Below the pieces are notes generated by a model. It searched no databases, was not told where the DNA came from, and saw nothing but the letters and a program-made list of their open reading frames with translations. Both the position numbers and the translations under genes were made by a program. From Calothrix sp. PCC 7103 (GTDB taxonomy: Bacteria > Cyanobacteriota > Cyanobacteriia > Cyanobacteriales > Nostocaceae): DNA of 64,000 nucleotides. The stretch spans positions 3,809,315 through 3,873,314 of the forward strand of contig NZ_KB217478.1 in the NCBI RefSeq assembly GCF_000331305.1, read 5' to 3'. Of the stretch, positions 28,686 through 37,064 are shown piece after piece (positions within the stretch are counted from its first letter, which is position 1; each line of letters starts with the position of its first letter).

Positions 28686-30728
28686 TTAAGGCTTTAAATT
28701 GGCAGCCCATTTAATCCATTGCCAAAGAGAGCCAAAACCATCGAGGTAACGGATTCCTGGCGCTCTCGCTACAACTAAAGCATCTGATGTTCTTTGAGCG
28801 GCATATTGCAACCCTAAGAAAGTATCGATTGCAGCATAGGGTCCCCCCAAAGTTAATACCCCACTAGCATATATTCTGCCTTTTTGATTCCGCATTTCCC
28901 GAATTTCAAAATCGTTGGCTACGTTCAATCCACCATAAGGAGAAAGACGTATACTATATTGATCAATTAGATCGGCAAATAAAGAATTATCTTGTGGTTT
29001 TGCTTCCAAACCTGTAGAGTCGATAATGAAATCTGCTTCTACTCTGAGCATTCCCTTATCTGTTTTTAGGAAAGAAAGCGGTTTACCTTGGGGAGTTTGT
29101 TCCACCTTCTCAACCTGACCAAATTCAATGGTGTACCATCCCTCGTCTAAACCTTTTTGAACTATTCTACGCCAGTCCGAGCGATCGGCTGTGGTGGTTC
29201 CACCCCATTGTTTAAGAAGTTCAAAGCGTTCCTGTGGGGAAGAAGCTTCTAGTTTCTCACGCATGTCTCCTCCCCAGGTGCCTTTGGGCCAATTATAGGG
29301 CTGAAATTCCCAGTGGTTTTCGACTTTACGTTGAGCTAGCCCATACTTATTGCCTTGAAGAACAGGTTTGCGCGTAAGATGGATAACCCTAATTTTGGGG
29401 TTTTTACGTCTGACTTCCGAAATTCTCTGGAGAATGCGAGAAGCCACAATTCCGCGACCACGTAAAATTACAGTTCCACCTTGTTGTTCTAGTTGCTTGT
29501 AAATGTGTTCATGTTTTTCATAGGCATTGACTACTGATTGGTAATCGCCTGTTTCTTGCCGATATTTTTGTAGATCTGGTAAAAATCTAATAGCTGGATA
29601 TCCTGTAGCAATCTGAACAAAACGCCCAACCATAAATCCATGAGTGCGTTGGGTTTCTCCAGGAACAGAATAAGCTACAGCATAACGACCATCATTAGTT
29701 TTACGAATTGCTCGGATGCGTCCATACCTCAACATTTCCGACCAGCCAATACGTTCTGCTTCTCTGTCTACAGATTCAAATACCTTTCCTGACATAGGAG
29801 TATAAGTATCCGCAAATACAGGTTCAGCAAAAACTTGCCAGAGATGCAGAAGAGCGGAAATAACTTGACCGGAACCGATTTCTCGCCAAGCTTCGCGCCA
29901 AGCGTATCCGGGCCAACCCCAAAGATTATCTGGACAGGAATCTGAACCAGAACGCAATCTCTCGTAGGGAGGAATTTGAGAATTTTGACAAAGACGTTGG
30001 TAACGGGCATAAGGTTTTTGTTCTAAACCAAGAACGGCAATTTTATCGGGTTTAACTCCATAAATTCTGATGTAGTCTACCCAAACAAAACTCCCCATCC
30101 CACCACCGAGTGCTAAGTATTCTTTTTCTTCGACTCTGTTTCCTGTTGCATATAAGGATTGCACGTCCACCAGTTGAGCTTTCATAAACTCTTCTGGAGG
30201 AAAAGCTGCTATGGTTGGTTCTGGTATAAAAACTTGTGAGTCAGGTTGGTCAGTTTCTGGGTGAAATAAAATAGTAGAACTAGAGGTTTCTGGTTTTGAT
30301 TGAGATTTGATCGCAGGAATACTGACAAAGGTTTCATCATTATCCTTGCCTAGTATTACTTGGGTTTGGTCAGGGATATAAACTTCGGTTCCTGCTGGTG
30401 GTATAAATAGAGTGACAGTCACTTCATAAGGACCTATTTGCAGGATATCACCACTATTTAGAGCTTGGCTAGATTTCTGCAATAAATTCCCATTTACCTT
30501 TGTACCATTAGTGCTGGTATCGCTAATAGTTACTTGAAGATTATCAAAGTAAATTAGGGCATGATGACCAGAAACTTGTTTGTGGGCAAAGATAGCTTTA
30601 GTAAGCTGTTGTCCGTTGTAGGTATCGGGTAAACGGACTATTTCTCTACCGATTGCTAGTGGTAAAGCAAATGTCTGCTGCTGTTCTTCCTGGTTGGTAG
30701 GTTCTTTCCAAGTCAGTGTTATTTCCAT
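28686..30728 (-). CDS. FHA domain fused to FAD/NAD(P)-binding oxidoreductase
   Basis: A 680-residue cytoplasmic protein. Residues 1-110 form an FHA domain: the Gly-Arg of LAIGREIVRL, the Ser-x-x-His of QVSGHHALIYF and the Asn of TSTNGTKVNG, the residues that hold phosphothreonine. A linker of about 90 residues follows. From about 200 there is a flavoprotein with Rossmann loop ALGGGMGSFVWVDY, a second nucleotide loop ILRGRGIVASRILQ and a late ASGVLTLGGPYAAIDTF motif. Redox activity would be placed under control of threonine phosphorylation. It lies between a second FHA gene and a small membrane protein on the same strand. Substrate unknown. Confidence 0.85.
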   Translation of the reverse strand: MEITLTWKEPTNQEEQQQTFALPLAIGREIVRLPDTYNGQQLTKAIFAHKQVSGHHALIYFDNLQVTISDTSTNGTKVNGNLLQKSSQALNSGDILQIGPYEVTVTLFIPPAGTEVYIPDQTQVILGKDNDETFVSIPAIKSQSKPETSSSTILFHPETDQPDSQVFIPEPTIAAFPPEEFMKAQLVDVQSLYATGNRVEEKEYLALGGGMGSFVWVDYIRIYGVKPDKIAVLGLEQKPYARYQRLCQNSQIPPYERLRSGSDSCPDNLWGWPGYAWREAWREIGSGQVISALLHLWQVFAEPVFADTYTPMSGKVFESVDREAERIGWSEMLRYGRIRAIRKTNDGRYAVAYSVPGETQRTHGFMVGRFVQIATGYPAIRFLPDLQKYRQETGDYQSVVNAYEKHEHIYKQLEQQGGTVILRGRGIVASRILQRISEVRRKNPKIRVIHLTRKPVLQGNKYGLAQRKVENHWEFQPYNWPKGTWGGDMREKLEASSPQERFELLKQWGGTTTADRSDWRRIVQKGLDEGWYTIEFGQVEKVEQTPQGKPLSFLKTDKGMLRVEADFIIDSTGLEAKPQDNSLFADLIDQYSIRLSPYGGLNVANDFEIREMRNQKGRIYASGVLTLGGPYAAIDTFLGLQYAAQRTSDALVVARAPGIRYLDGFGSLWQWIKWAANLKP

Positions 30729-30754
30729 AGTTATTTTTTAGACAAGAAAATGAT

Positions 30755-31243
30755 TTATTGGTTAGGATTAGGGAGAATTACTGTTCCTTGGGCTTGCAAA
30801 GAGACACCGCAGTGAGGACAAAAATCTCCTACGTAGTCATAAGATACAAAGTGTCCGTTGACGCATTGTAAGCCGTAAACTTGCTTGGCTTGAGTCCACT
30901 CAATATTTTTGATTGTTATACTGATTCTGCCTAACTTGATTACACTCCCAGAAGACAGAGGCACTTCCTCCAGGACAATCGCTTTCCCATCAACAATGAC
31001 CGAATTCGGATTTGGTCTGTTAATAGTCAAATTTTTCAACAGTAATTGATGCTTTTGTGAGTCATAACAGATAGCAGCATGTAAACGAGAAACCGATTTG
31101 GAACTATCGTTTATGACAATATCGCATTGTTTTTCATCTCGACCAATCAAAAACTTTCCTTTTTGTTTGGTATCATCTTTCGCTGAAAATGTTTGCGAAA
31201 GTTTGCGTCCCTCCTCAACCCATTCGAGAGAAAATTGATACAT
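30755..31243 (-). CDS. FHA domain protein with C-terminal zinc ribbon
   Basis: A 162-residue protein. The FHA domain covers about residues 25-115 with FLIGRDEKQCDIVIND and SVSRLHAAICYD; the phosphothreonine-binding Arg, Ser and His are present. The C-terminus contains CVNGHF and CPHCG, a likely zinc ribbon. It starts the group FHA / FHA-flavoprotein / membrane protein / DM13, with 26 bp before the next gene. It probably docks phosphorylated partners. The nearest kinase gene on the same strand is at 34504. Confidence 0.85.
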   Translation of the reverse strand: MYQFSLEWVEEGRKLSQTFSAKDDTKQKGKFLIGRDEKQCDIVINDSSKSVSRLHAAICYDSQKHQLLLKNLTINRPNPNSVIVDGKAIVLEEVPLSSGSVIKLGRISITIKNIEWTQAKQVYGLQCVNGHFVSYDYVGDFCPHCGVSLQAQGTVILPNPNQ

Positions 31244-31620
31244 GATTCTAGCTATTTACCTACTCATGAATAAAGATACTGGGGACATGTAATATCAAAT
31301 TTAAGCAATAATGTTCTTTAGAATCTAGGTTAAACTACACAAATAGTCTGATGACATTGTTAGAATTTTGTCAATAAAATTTACTAGCCACTCATATATA
31401 TATACTTCTGAATGCCATAATGATATGCAATATTGCCAGATAATTAAACCAAATAATTAAAAAGTTTAAAAATAAGTATTAATACATTGGTGCAAATTTT
31501 GATAAAAAAATGCTCATGTTTCAACTACTCGTCTTTTAGAACAGCACGATACAAATAAAAAACGTAATTAATCATAACCACAAAACCTGCCTTCTAGTTA
31601 ATTTGAGTGGATTTTTAAAT
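31244..31620. other. AT-rich non-coding gap
   Basis: No gene seen. It lies between the trypsin-like protease gene and the FHA group, both minus strand, so it should carry the promoter of the FHA group near 31250-31400. Short TA-rich runs (for example near 31396) are present, but no defined operator. Confidence 0.4.
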
Positions 31621-31695
31621 TCCCAATTTATTCAATAAATTGGGAATGTGAACACGCAACGAATCAATCATAATATTAGAACAATGATTGATTCG
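31621..31695. terminator. Two stem-loops at the 3' end of the protease gene
   Basis: 31621-31643 is CCCAATTTATT/AATAAATTGGG around a single C. It is a relative of the stem-loops at 23155 and 34470 with paired base changes that keep the stem. 31659-31695 is a perfect 12-bp stem (CGAATCAATCAT and complement, 13-base loop) that straddles the protease stop codon. No U-run follows, so a role in 3'-end stability is as likely as termination. Confidence 0.5.
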
Positions 31696-32731
31696 GTGCT
31701 GTATTTGGGCGATTTGGTCGATTAGGGCTAGGAATATTTCTAGGAGACGGTTTAGATGGCGCCACTGTTTGAGGTGTAATAGCTGGTTCTTGTTTATTTT
31801 CTTCTGCTGTTGCTTCTTCTTTTTCTTCAATATTTGTAGGCGGTGGAACTCTATTATCACCTCTTTGGGCAACAATAGTGCTAAATAAACCTGGCTCAGT
31901 ATTATCTATTTTTAAATTAAATTTTGTGATGTTACCCGATGCTTTACTTAAAAAAGTCTGAATGGGGATGCCCAAGTTAAATCCGGTTTTGTCTCCTGCT
32001 GTTCTTGGTGCCCCACTTTCTTGATTGTCTTGTGGTGATTCCGTTCGAGGCGCCACTTCCTCTCTGTCGCCTTGACCGTGAATACCTACAACACGACCTG
32101 ATACATCGAATACGGGACCACCACTCATACCAGCCCTAGTATTAGCGGTGTAACTAATTGCATATCCATTTTCAACAGGACTTGTTTCATCCTCAACAGA
32201 TTCACCATCTAAGCGACTAGAAACTAGAGAAGAAGTAAATTGAAAGACACGCTGTTTAATTGCGGCGCCGGGGTTAGGGAATCCAGCAACATAGATACCT
32301 GCTCCTTCTGTAGTAAATTTTGAATCACCAAGGGTGGCAGTTTGAAAATCGTTTTGGCTGCGGAATCTGACAACCGACAAATCTACACCAGGTAATTTTT
32401 GAATATCTTTGTCTGTGGAAATTTTAATTTTGAGGCGCCTTTTACCACTTCTAGTGTTAGTCGCTGGTGTAATAATGTAATACTCATCATCTTTATACTG
32501 AACAACGTGATTTGCTGTCAGTACAACATATACATTGTTTCTGCCTTCTTGGTAACGACCAATAATTACTCCGGAACCGGGTGAATTAATTGTAGGTTCA
32601 ATTCGTACTACAGTGGATTTAGCTATTTGAGCTACATCTGTTGGTAGCAAGGCTTGTCTGGCAAAGGCTGGACTTGCAATTACAATGGCTGTACCAATCA
32701 AGAAACTTGGTAGCAAATTTCGATTGAACAT
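31676..32731 (-). CDS. Trypsin-like serine protease, exported
   Basis: A 351-residue protein. Signal peptide with cleavage near AFA. Trypsin-like domain (about 35-270) with intact triad: His75 in VVLTANHVVQ, Asp117 in GVDLSVVRF and Ser203 in AGMSGGPVFD. The tail from about 290 is rich in Pro, Asn and Glu and ends NQSLF. It has no PDZ domain, so it differs from HtrA/Deg proteases. The pseudoprotease at 22023 is a close paralogue. It is followed on the same strand by the FHA genes and preceded by another protease and a COP23 gene. Likely periplasmic or surface-located. Confidence 0.88.
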   Translation of the reverse strand: MFNRNLLPSFLIGTAIVIASPAFARQALLPTDVAQIAKSTVVRIEPTINSPGSGVIIGRYQEGRNNVYVVLTANHVVQYKDDEYYIITPATNTRSGKRRLKIKISTDKDIQKLPGVDLSVVRFRSQNDFQTATLGDSKFTTEGAGIYVAGFPNPGAAIKQRVFQFTSSLVSSRLDGESVEDETSPVENGYAISYTANTRAGMSGGPVFDVSGRVVGIHGQGDREEVAPRTESPQDNQESGAPRTAGDKTGFNLGIPIQTFLSKASGNITKFNLKIDNTEPGLFSTIVAQRGDNRVPPPTNIEEKEEATAEENKQEPAITPQTVAPSKPSPRNIPSPNRPNRPNTAPNQSLF

Positions 32732-32780
32732 CTTCTTAATTCCTCCAATGAATTATGAAATATTAATTATGAATTATGGG

Positions 32781-33707
32781 CTACCATAAAGTCCTGAAAC
32801 GAGATTGGGGATTTACAGTATTTGAAGCTGGAAAGTCAGGTGCAAGCATCCTCGGCGCCGAGACTGGTGTCGTAGTTGAGGATGTTTGTACTTTTGGCAA
32901 AGAATTTATTGAGGTAGCAAATTGGGGAGCTTGCTGCAAAAATGTTTGTATCGGAATTGCCCAACTAGAGCGTTCCATTTGTGTTATTACTTCTGCAACA
33001 GGTGTAGTCCCATCTTTAAAGATGTAATTATTTCCCCAAAGTGGAAATTTCTGTCTACCGTTAATAGCGACAAGTTGTCCATAACGGTTAAGGACTGGTC
33101 CACCACTCATACCATTTAAAATGTCATTGCTATAACCCAATTGGTAGCCGCGTAAAAAAGCTTTAGGCAAAACATTGTCAACCTTACCAACCGTAAAAAC
33201 AAACCCGTTAGCTTCTAGAGGAAATCCAGCAGCATAGGTTTCATCTCCAACAGTTAATTTATATTTAGCTAAATTAGCAATTTGATAAGAATTGGCACTA
33301 CGAAAACTTAATAATGCCAAATCATCATCATTGAATTGAGCATTTTGATTGTGCGATGCTTGATAAATTCTCCCATCTGCTGTTTGAATGCGATAAGTTT
33401 TTGCTAAACTAATAACATGGTTGTTAGTTATAACTGTATAAGTTTGACCTTTTTTTTGAATTAAAATACCCGAACCCCAAGCATCTCCTACTAAGACTTT
33501 AACTGTAATCAACCGAGATGTAGCTTGCAGTTCCTTTAACGACAATTGCTGTTGCCTTTGGCTAAGTAAAATAGGATTTATACTCTCAGCATGCACAGCA
33601 ATTTCTGAAGAAAGAGCCTGTGTGGTTAGCCCAAAAAATACACTAACAACACAAGCGAAAATACTTATTATGCAACTAGGCATTTTGAGTTCAGAAAATA
33701 ATAACAA
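32781..33707 (-). CDS. Second trypsin-like serine protease, exported
   Basis: A 308-residue protein with a signal peptide; start at residue 1 or at Met9 (MPSCIISIF). The triad is intact: His97 in VITNNHVISLA, Asp129 in NDDDLALLSF and Ser201 in NGMSGGPVLN. Sequence similarity to the protease at 31676 is limited to the catalytic motifs, so this is a separate lineage. The tail is Ser/Thr/Pro-rich and ends FRTLW. It lies 49 bp upstream of that protease gene and 22 bp downstream of the COP23 gene, consistent with one transcript. Confidence 0.87.
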   Translation of the reverse strand: MLLFSELKMPSCIISIFACVVSVFFGLTTQALSSEIAVHAESINPILLSQRQQQLSLKELQATSRLITVKVLVGDAWGSGILIQKKGQTYTVITNNHVISLAKTYRIQTADGRIYQASHNQNAQFNDDDLALLSFRSANSYQIANLAKYKLTVGDETYAAGFPLEANGFVFTVGKVDNVLPKAFLRGYQLGYSNDILNGMSGGPVLNRYGQLVAINGRQKFPLWGNNYIFKDGTTPVAEVITQMERSSWAIPIQTFLQQAPQFATSINSLPKVQTSSTTTPVSAPRMLAPDFPASNTVNPQSRFRTLW

Positions 33708-33729
33708 TCAAGTTTACTAATAAGTTGAA

Positions 33730-34338
33730 TTAGAAAAGACCACCTGGTTGGTTTGGAGCTTTATTTGGAGTTGTTGGCGCCTCATCGCTTTGTTCTGCTT
33801 CTACAGAATCCACAAGTTGATTAATGTCAATAAAGGCACGACCAGAAGACTCTTGGATTGCTCTTGTTCCAGCTACACCTTGTCGCAAATTAGTCAGTTG
33901 CTGTAAAATTTCCGCAGTTTTCCTACGGTTATTTTTGTTGAGGGTAACTAAAACATTAGTTCTGTTACAGCCGATCTCTAAGCTAGTCGTAGCACAAACA
34001 ACAGGCTGATTGTTGACAATACCTGCGGTAAGGACAAACTGTGGTGTTCCTTGTTGGTTAGCTTGTCGATTTGATATAGCTAAACGATTAAATCTTTGAG
34101 CAACTTCTTGACAACGGGTCAAAGGGTCATACCCAGAAGCCGCAAAATCCCATGTACGCCAGGTAATTACTGGTTTTAGACCTAGAGGAGTTACAGCTAC
34201 TGTTGTTGGTTTACCCTTAATCCAGCGACATTCAAATCTGGGGGCGCCTTGAGCAGAACTAGGCGTAGTATTGATTACAGTTGCAAAACTACTTAAGAGA
34301 GCCACGCCAGTTACAACGCTTAAAAACTTACGTAACAT
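33730..34338 (-). CDS. COP23-domain exported protein
   Basis: A 202-residue protein. Signal peptide MLRKFLSVVTGVALLSSF with cleavage near SAQG. The rest matches the COP23 domain named after a circadian-oscillating cyanobacterial membrane protein: FECRWIKGKPTTV, PLTRCQEVAQRFNRL, VCATTSLEIGCNRTNVLVTL and SSGRAFIDINQLV. Four cysteines suggest two disulphides. The Pro/Asn-rich tail ends QPGGLF, like the protease tails next door. Function of the family is unknown. Confidence 0.85.
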   Translation of the reverse strand: MLRKFLSVVTGVALLSSFATVINTTPSSAQGAPRFECRWIKGKPTTVAVTPLGLKPVITWRTWDFAASGYDPLTRCQEVAQRFNRLAISNRQANQQGTPQFVLTAGIVNNQPVVCATTSLEIGCNRTNVLVTLNKNNRRKTAEILQQLTNLRQGVAGTRAIQESSGRAFIDINQLVDSVEAEQSDEAPTTPNKAPNQPGGLF

Positions 34339-34469
34339 ATTCAGTTCTCCTAAAAAATTGAGTACCTATTTATAAGTATAGATAGTCTTTTTTTAAACTT
34401 TAATAATAACAGTAATTTCAATCTAAATTTAATTTATTTATTCACTTTTATAACATTTAATTTAGATTA

Positions 34470-34491
34470 CCGACTTATTCAATAAGTCGGG
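34470..34491. terminator. Stem-loop after the kinase gene
   Basis: CCGACTTATT and AATAAGTCGG form a 10-bp stem, 13 bp beyond the kinase stop codon. The sequence is a family member of the stem-loops at 23155 and 31621, including the flanking GGGAAYCTRACTTTTTAC-like stretch. Confidence 0.5.
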
Positions 34492-34503
34492 AACCTGAAC
34501 TTT

Positions 34504-36264
34504 TTACTGAAGCTTTTGAATTAGGCTATTTACATCGTTGTAGCCACCAGTTTTACCTTGTTCAAGATAAAATTTTCCTGCTTGCCGAAAATCTTGAATT
34601 GCTTTTTGCTGATCTCCAGTAGCAGCATAAACTAAACCTCTGTTTCTGTACGCATCAGCAAAATCAGGCTTAATTTCTATTGCTTTTGTAAAATCCTCAA
34701 TTGCTCCTTGATTTTCTTGGAGTTTATAACGAGTTATACCCTTACTACTATAAGCATCAGCGTATTTGGCATCCAATCGTAATGCTTGGTTAAAATCTTG
34801 AATAGCAGCTTGGTAGTTTTCCAGTTGATCATGGGCAACACCCCGATTCAAATAGGCTTTACTATCATTGGGGTTAAGCTTAATCAACTGGTTTAAGTCT
34901 TCAATTGCTTCCTGAGTCTTACCTAGATTTAGGCGAGCGGCGCCTCGATTAAGGTATGCGTCGATATCATTAGAATTAAGCCGCAGTGCTTGGGTACAGT
35001 CTTCTTCACCTTTCTGATGTTGGCTCTTATTGATATAAGCAGCACAGCGACGAGTATAAGCATCTCCATAGTTGGAATTAATTTGAATCGCTTGACTTGA
35101 ATCGTCAATCGCTCCATTAAAATCTCCATTGGAAAAGCGAATATTTGCTCGTTGATAGAAAGCTTCCGCGTTCCGAGGATCAATGTTAACAGCTTGAGTA
35201 AAATCCTCAACTGCTCCCGATTTATCTTCTTTCTTAGATTTTACCAGTCCTTGATGATATAAACTTTTTGACTTGGTTTGAGGTAATTGATTATAAATAA
35301 AAGTACCTGTACCAAGTGCAATTAATGCTCCTATCCCAGCGATAATCGTTAATCGCTTTTTGTTAGGTTTAGATAGTAAAGTGTTGGAAATAATATTAGT
35401 TATTTTTGACCCTGCACCTGAATAAGAAGTTTTAACGCTAATTTTTTCCAAATCTACAAGTACTTCACTTGCAGATTGGTAGCGTTTCTTACAGTCAATC
35501 AACACCATTTTATTGATAATTTGTGCTAACCCAGCGCTTACTTGCACTCGGTTATGCCAAATAATCTCACCTTGACTAGAGCTATTATTATCTCGGAGTT
35601 TTGATAACTCATTGCTGTGTAACCCCGAGAGGGCTTGAATCGCCATCATTCCCGCAGCATAGACATCGCTATTAAATCGTGGTTGTCCGTGGATTTGCTC
35701 TATCGGCATATATTGCAATGTGCCAACACCAACAGTAAATGGAGATTGCCCTTGATTAATATGATTAGTGATTTCCTTGACAGCACCAAAGTCAATCAAA
35801 ACTAATTTATTGTCGGAGGAACGGCGCATTAAATTACTAGGTTTAATGTCCCGGTGAATTACCGCGTGACTATGCACAAATACTAGAATTTGCAACAATT
35901 CTGTTAATAAAATTATAACTTTGTCTTCACTCCAGGGTATACCGGGCAGAATTTCCTCATTTAACGGATAACCATCAACGAATTGTTGAACTAAATAAAA
36001 TTCTTCATTTTCCTCAAATTCAGCTAATAATGTGGGAATTTGGTCATGATGACCTAACTTTTCTAAAGTTTGTGCTTCAGTTTTAAATAAACGACGGGCA
36101 ATTTCCAGTCCTTGAGCTTCTTGACTTGAGTACATCAGCTGCTTGACCACGCATTTGGGTTGACCAGGACGCTTGACATCTTTTGCCAAAAAAGTTTTCC
36201 CAAATGCTCCGGAACCCAAAACTTTAACAATCTCGTAACGTCCATCCAAGAGTTGAGCGCTCAT
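34504..36264 (-). CDS. Membrane Ser/Thr protein kinase with TPR domain
   Basis: A 586-residue PKN2-type kinase. Catalytic domain (about 8-275): Gly-rich loop LGSGAFGKTFLA, Lys in VVKQL, catalytic VIHRDIKPSN, DFG motif LIDFGAVKE and GTLQYMPIEQ in the activation segment. A single membrane helix (about 308-328, IIAGIGALIALGTGTFI) is followed by seven or so TPR units (AVEDFTQAVNIDPRNAEA, AIQDFNQALRLDAKYADA and others), probably outside the cytoplasm. It is the upstream gene of the COP23/protease/FHA run and could phosphorylate targets that the FHA proteins read. Confidence 0.93.
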   Translation of the reverse strand: MSAQLLDGRYEIVKVLGSGAFGKTFLAKDVKRPGQPKCVVKQLMYSSQEAQGLEIARRLFKTEAQTLEKLGHHDQIPTLLAEFEENEEFYLVQQFVDGYPLNEEILPGIPWSEDKVIILLTELLQILVFVHSHAVIHRDIKPSNLMRRSSDNKLVLIDFGAVKEITNHINQGQSPFTVGVGTLQYMPIEQIHGQPRFNSDVYAAGMMAIQALSGLHSNELSKLRDNNSSSQGEIIWHNRVQVSAGLAQIINKMVLIDCKKRYQSASEVLVDLEKISVKTSYSGAGSKITNIISNTLLSKPNKKRLTIIAGIGALIALGTGTFIYNQLPQTKSKSLYHQGLVKSKKEDKSGAVEDFTQAVNIDPRNAEAFYQRANIRFSNGDFNGAIDDSSQAIQINSNYGDAYTRRCAAYINKSQHQKGEEDCTQALRLNSNDIDAYLNRGAARLNLGKTQEAIEDLNQLIKLNPNDSKAYLNRGVAHDQLENYQAAIQDFNQALRLDAKYADAYSSKGITRYKLQENQGAIEDFTKAIEIKPDFADAYRNRGLVYAATGDQQKAIQDFRQAGKFYLEQGKTGGYNDVNSLIQKLQ

Positions 36265-36330
36265 GGTAATACTTAATTGGGTTTAAGTCAATATTAGCAC
36301 TTCTTGAGTCAGTATTATTTAGGCTGAGTC

Positions 36331-36651
36331 TTGAAAAAATGGGCATTACACCAAATATTTTTATTTTATACTAAAATTTTATACTTATCAGAGTTTGACA
36401 AGCGACTCGAAGCAAGTTTCTTGCTACAATGGCAAGATAAACAACCTATTAGCAGTTATACTCAAAAAGCCACCATTAGTCAGCTTGGTGTTGCAGGTGT
36501 GATTGCCAAACCTTTTGACCCCATGACTTTAAACAAAGAAGTATCCGAGATTTTAGGGTTTACAACTGGTGGAAATCATAAAAAAGTAAATTATTGGCGC
36601 CTGGAATTACTACTACCCAAAGGTGCATATCCAAATGTCGTATTAAACTGA
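36331..36651 (+). pseudogene. Response-regulator receiver remnant
   Basis: The frame contains QLGVAGVIAKPFDPMTLNKE and SEILGF (about 36480-36560), which is the last helix-strand-helix of a REC domain including the conserved Lys-Pro. The sequence in front of it has lost similarity to a receiver domain and lacks the phospho-acceptor Asp, and the end runs into the DM13 gene on the other strand. I read it as a decayed gene end rather than a working protein. Confidence 0.65.
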
Positions 36652-37064
36652 CGACACCAAATAGCAACAGATTTAAAATCTGCTAACTTAACATTTTCGG
36701 GTATTGCGTAGCGCTGAACACCATTTGTTCTTTGTAAACGAGCAAGCTGCACATAATCTTTTTGTTTGATACCGTCGGGAACTGTTGCATTCCGATGCAA
36801 AATAACGTACAAATCTGGCCCATTATCAGTTTTGAATTCTTCGCTAAATTCAACGAAGCGTTTTCCATTTCGATTCACAATACGCGCATTTCCTTGAGTT
36901 GGATGTTCTACTGCTCTAAAACTTCCAATTGCTGCACTTGCAGTTTTTGATGTTGTTTCACTCGAAGGCGCCTTTTCTGTATCGGTCTGGTTAGTACTAA
37001 CGGAAGTCGTACAACTTGCCATTAATACTGCAACGGCGCCAAGAATAGCCAATTTATATTTCAT
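36591..37064 (-). CDS. DM13-domain lipoprotein
   Basis: A 157-residue protein. The signal peptide ends in the lipobox LMASC (Cys18), so it is probably a lipoprotein. The DM13 domain covers about 45-152 with GSFRAVEHPTQGNARIVNRN, NGPDLYVILHR, YAIPENVKLADFKSVAIWCR and FNTTFGYAPL. It is a clear paralogue of the protein at 27514, with the conserved Cys in WCRQF. Both likely face the periplasm. The C-terminal end overlaps the response-regulator remnant on the opposite strand. Confidence 0.88.
   Translation of the reverse strand: MKYKLAILGAVAVLMASCTTSVSTNQTDTEKAPSSETTSKTASAAIGSFRAVEHPTQGNARIVNRNGKRFVEFSEEFKTDNGPDLYVILHRNATVPDGIKQKDYVQLARLQRTNGVQRYAIPENVKLADFKSVAIWCRQFNTTFGYAPLGSSNSRRQ

Noticed and set aside
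31676-33707. HtrA/Deg proteases
   Set aside because: Neither protein has a PDZ domain; the C-termini are low-complexity tails.
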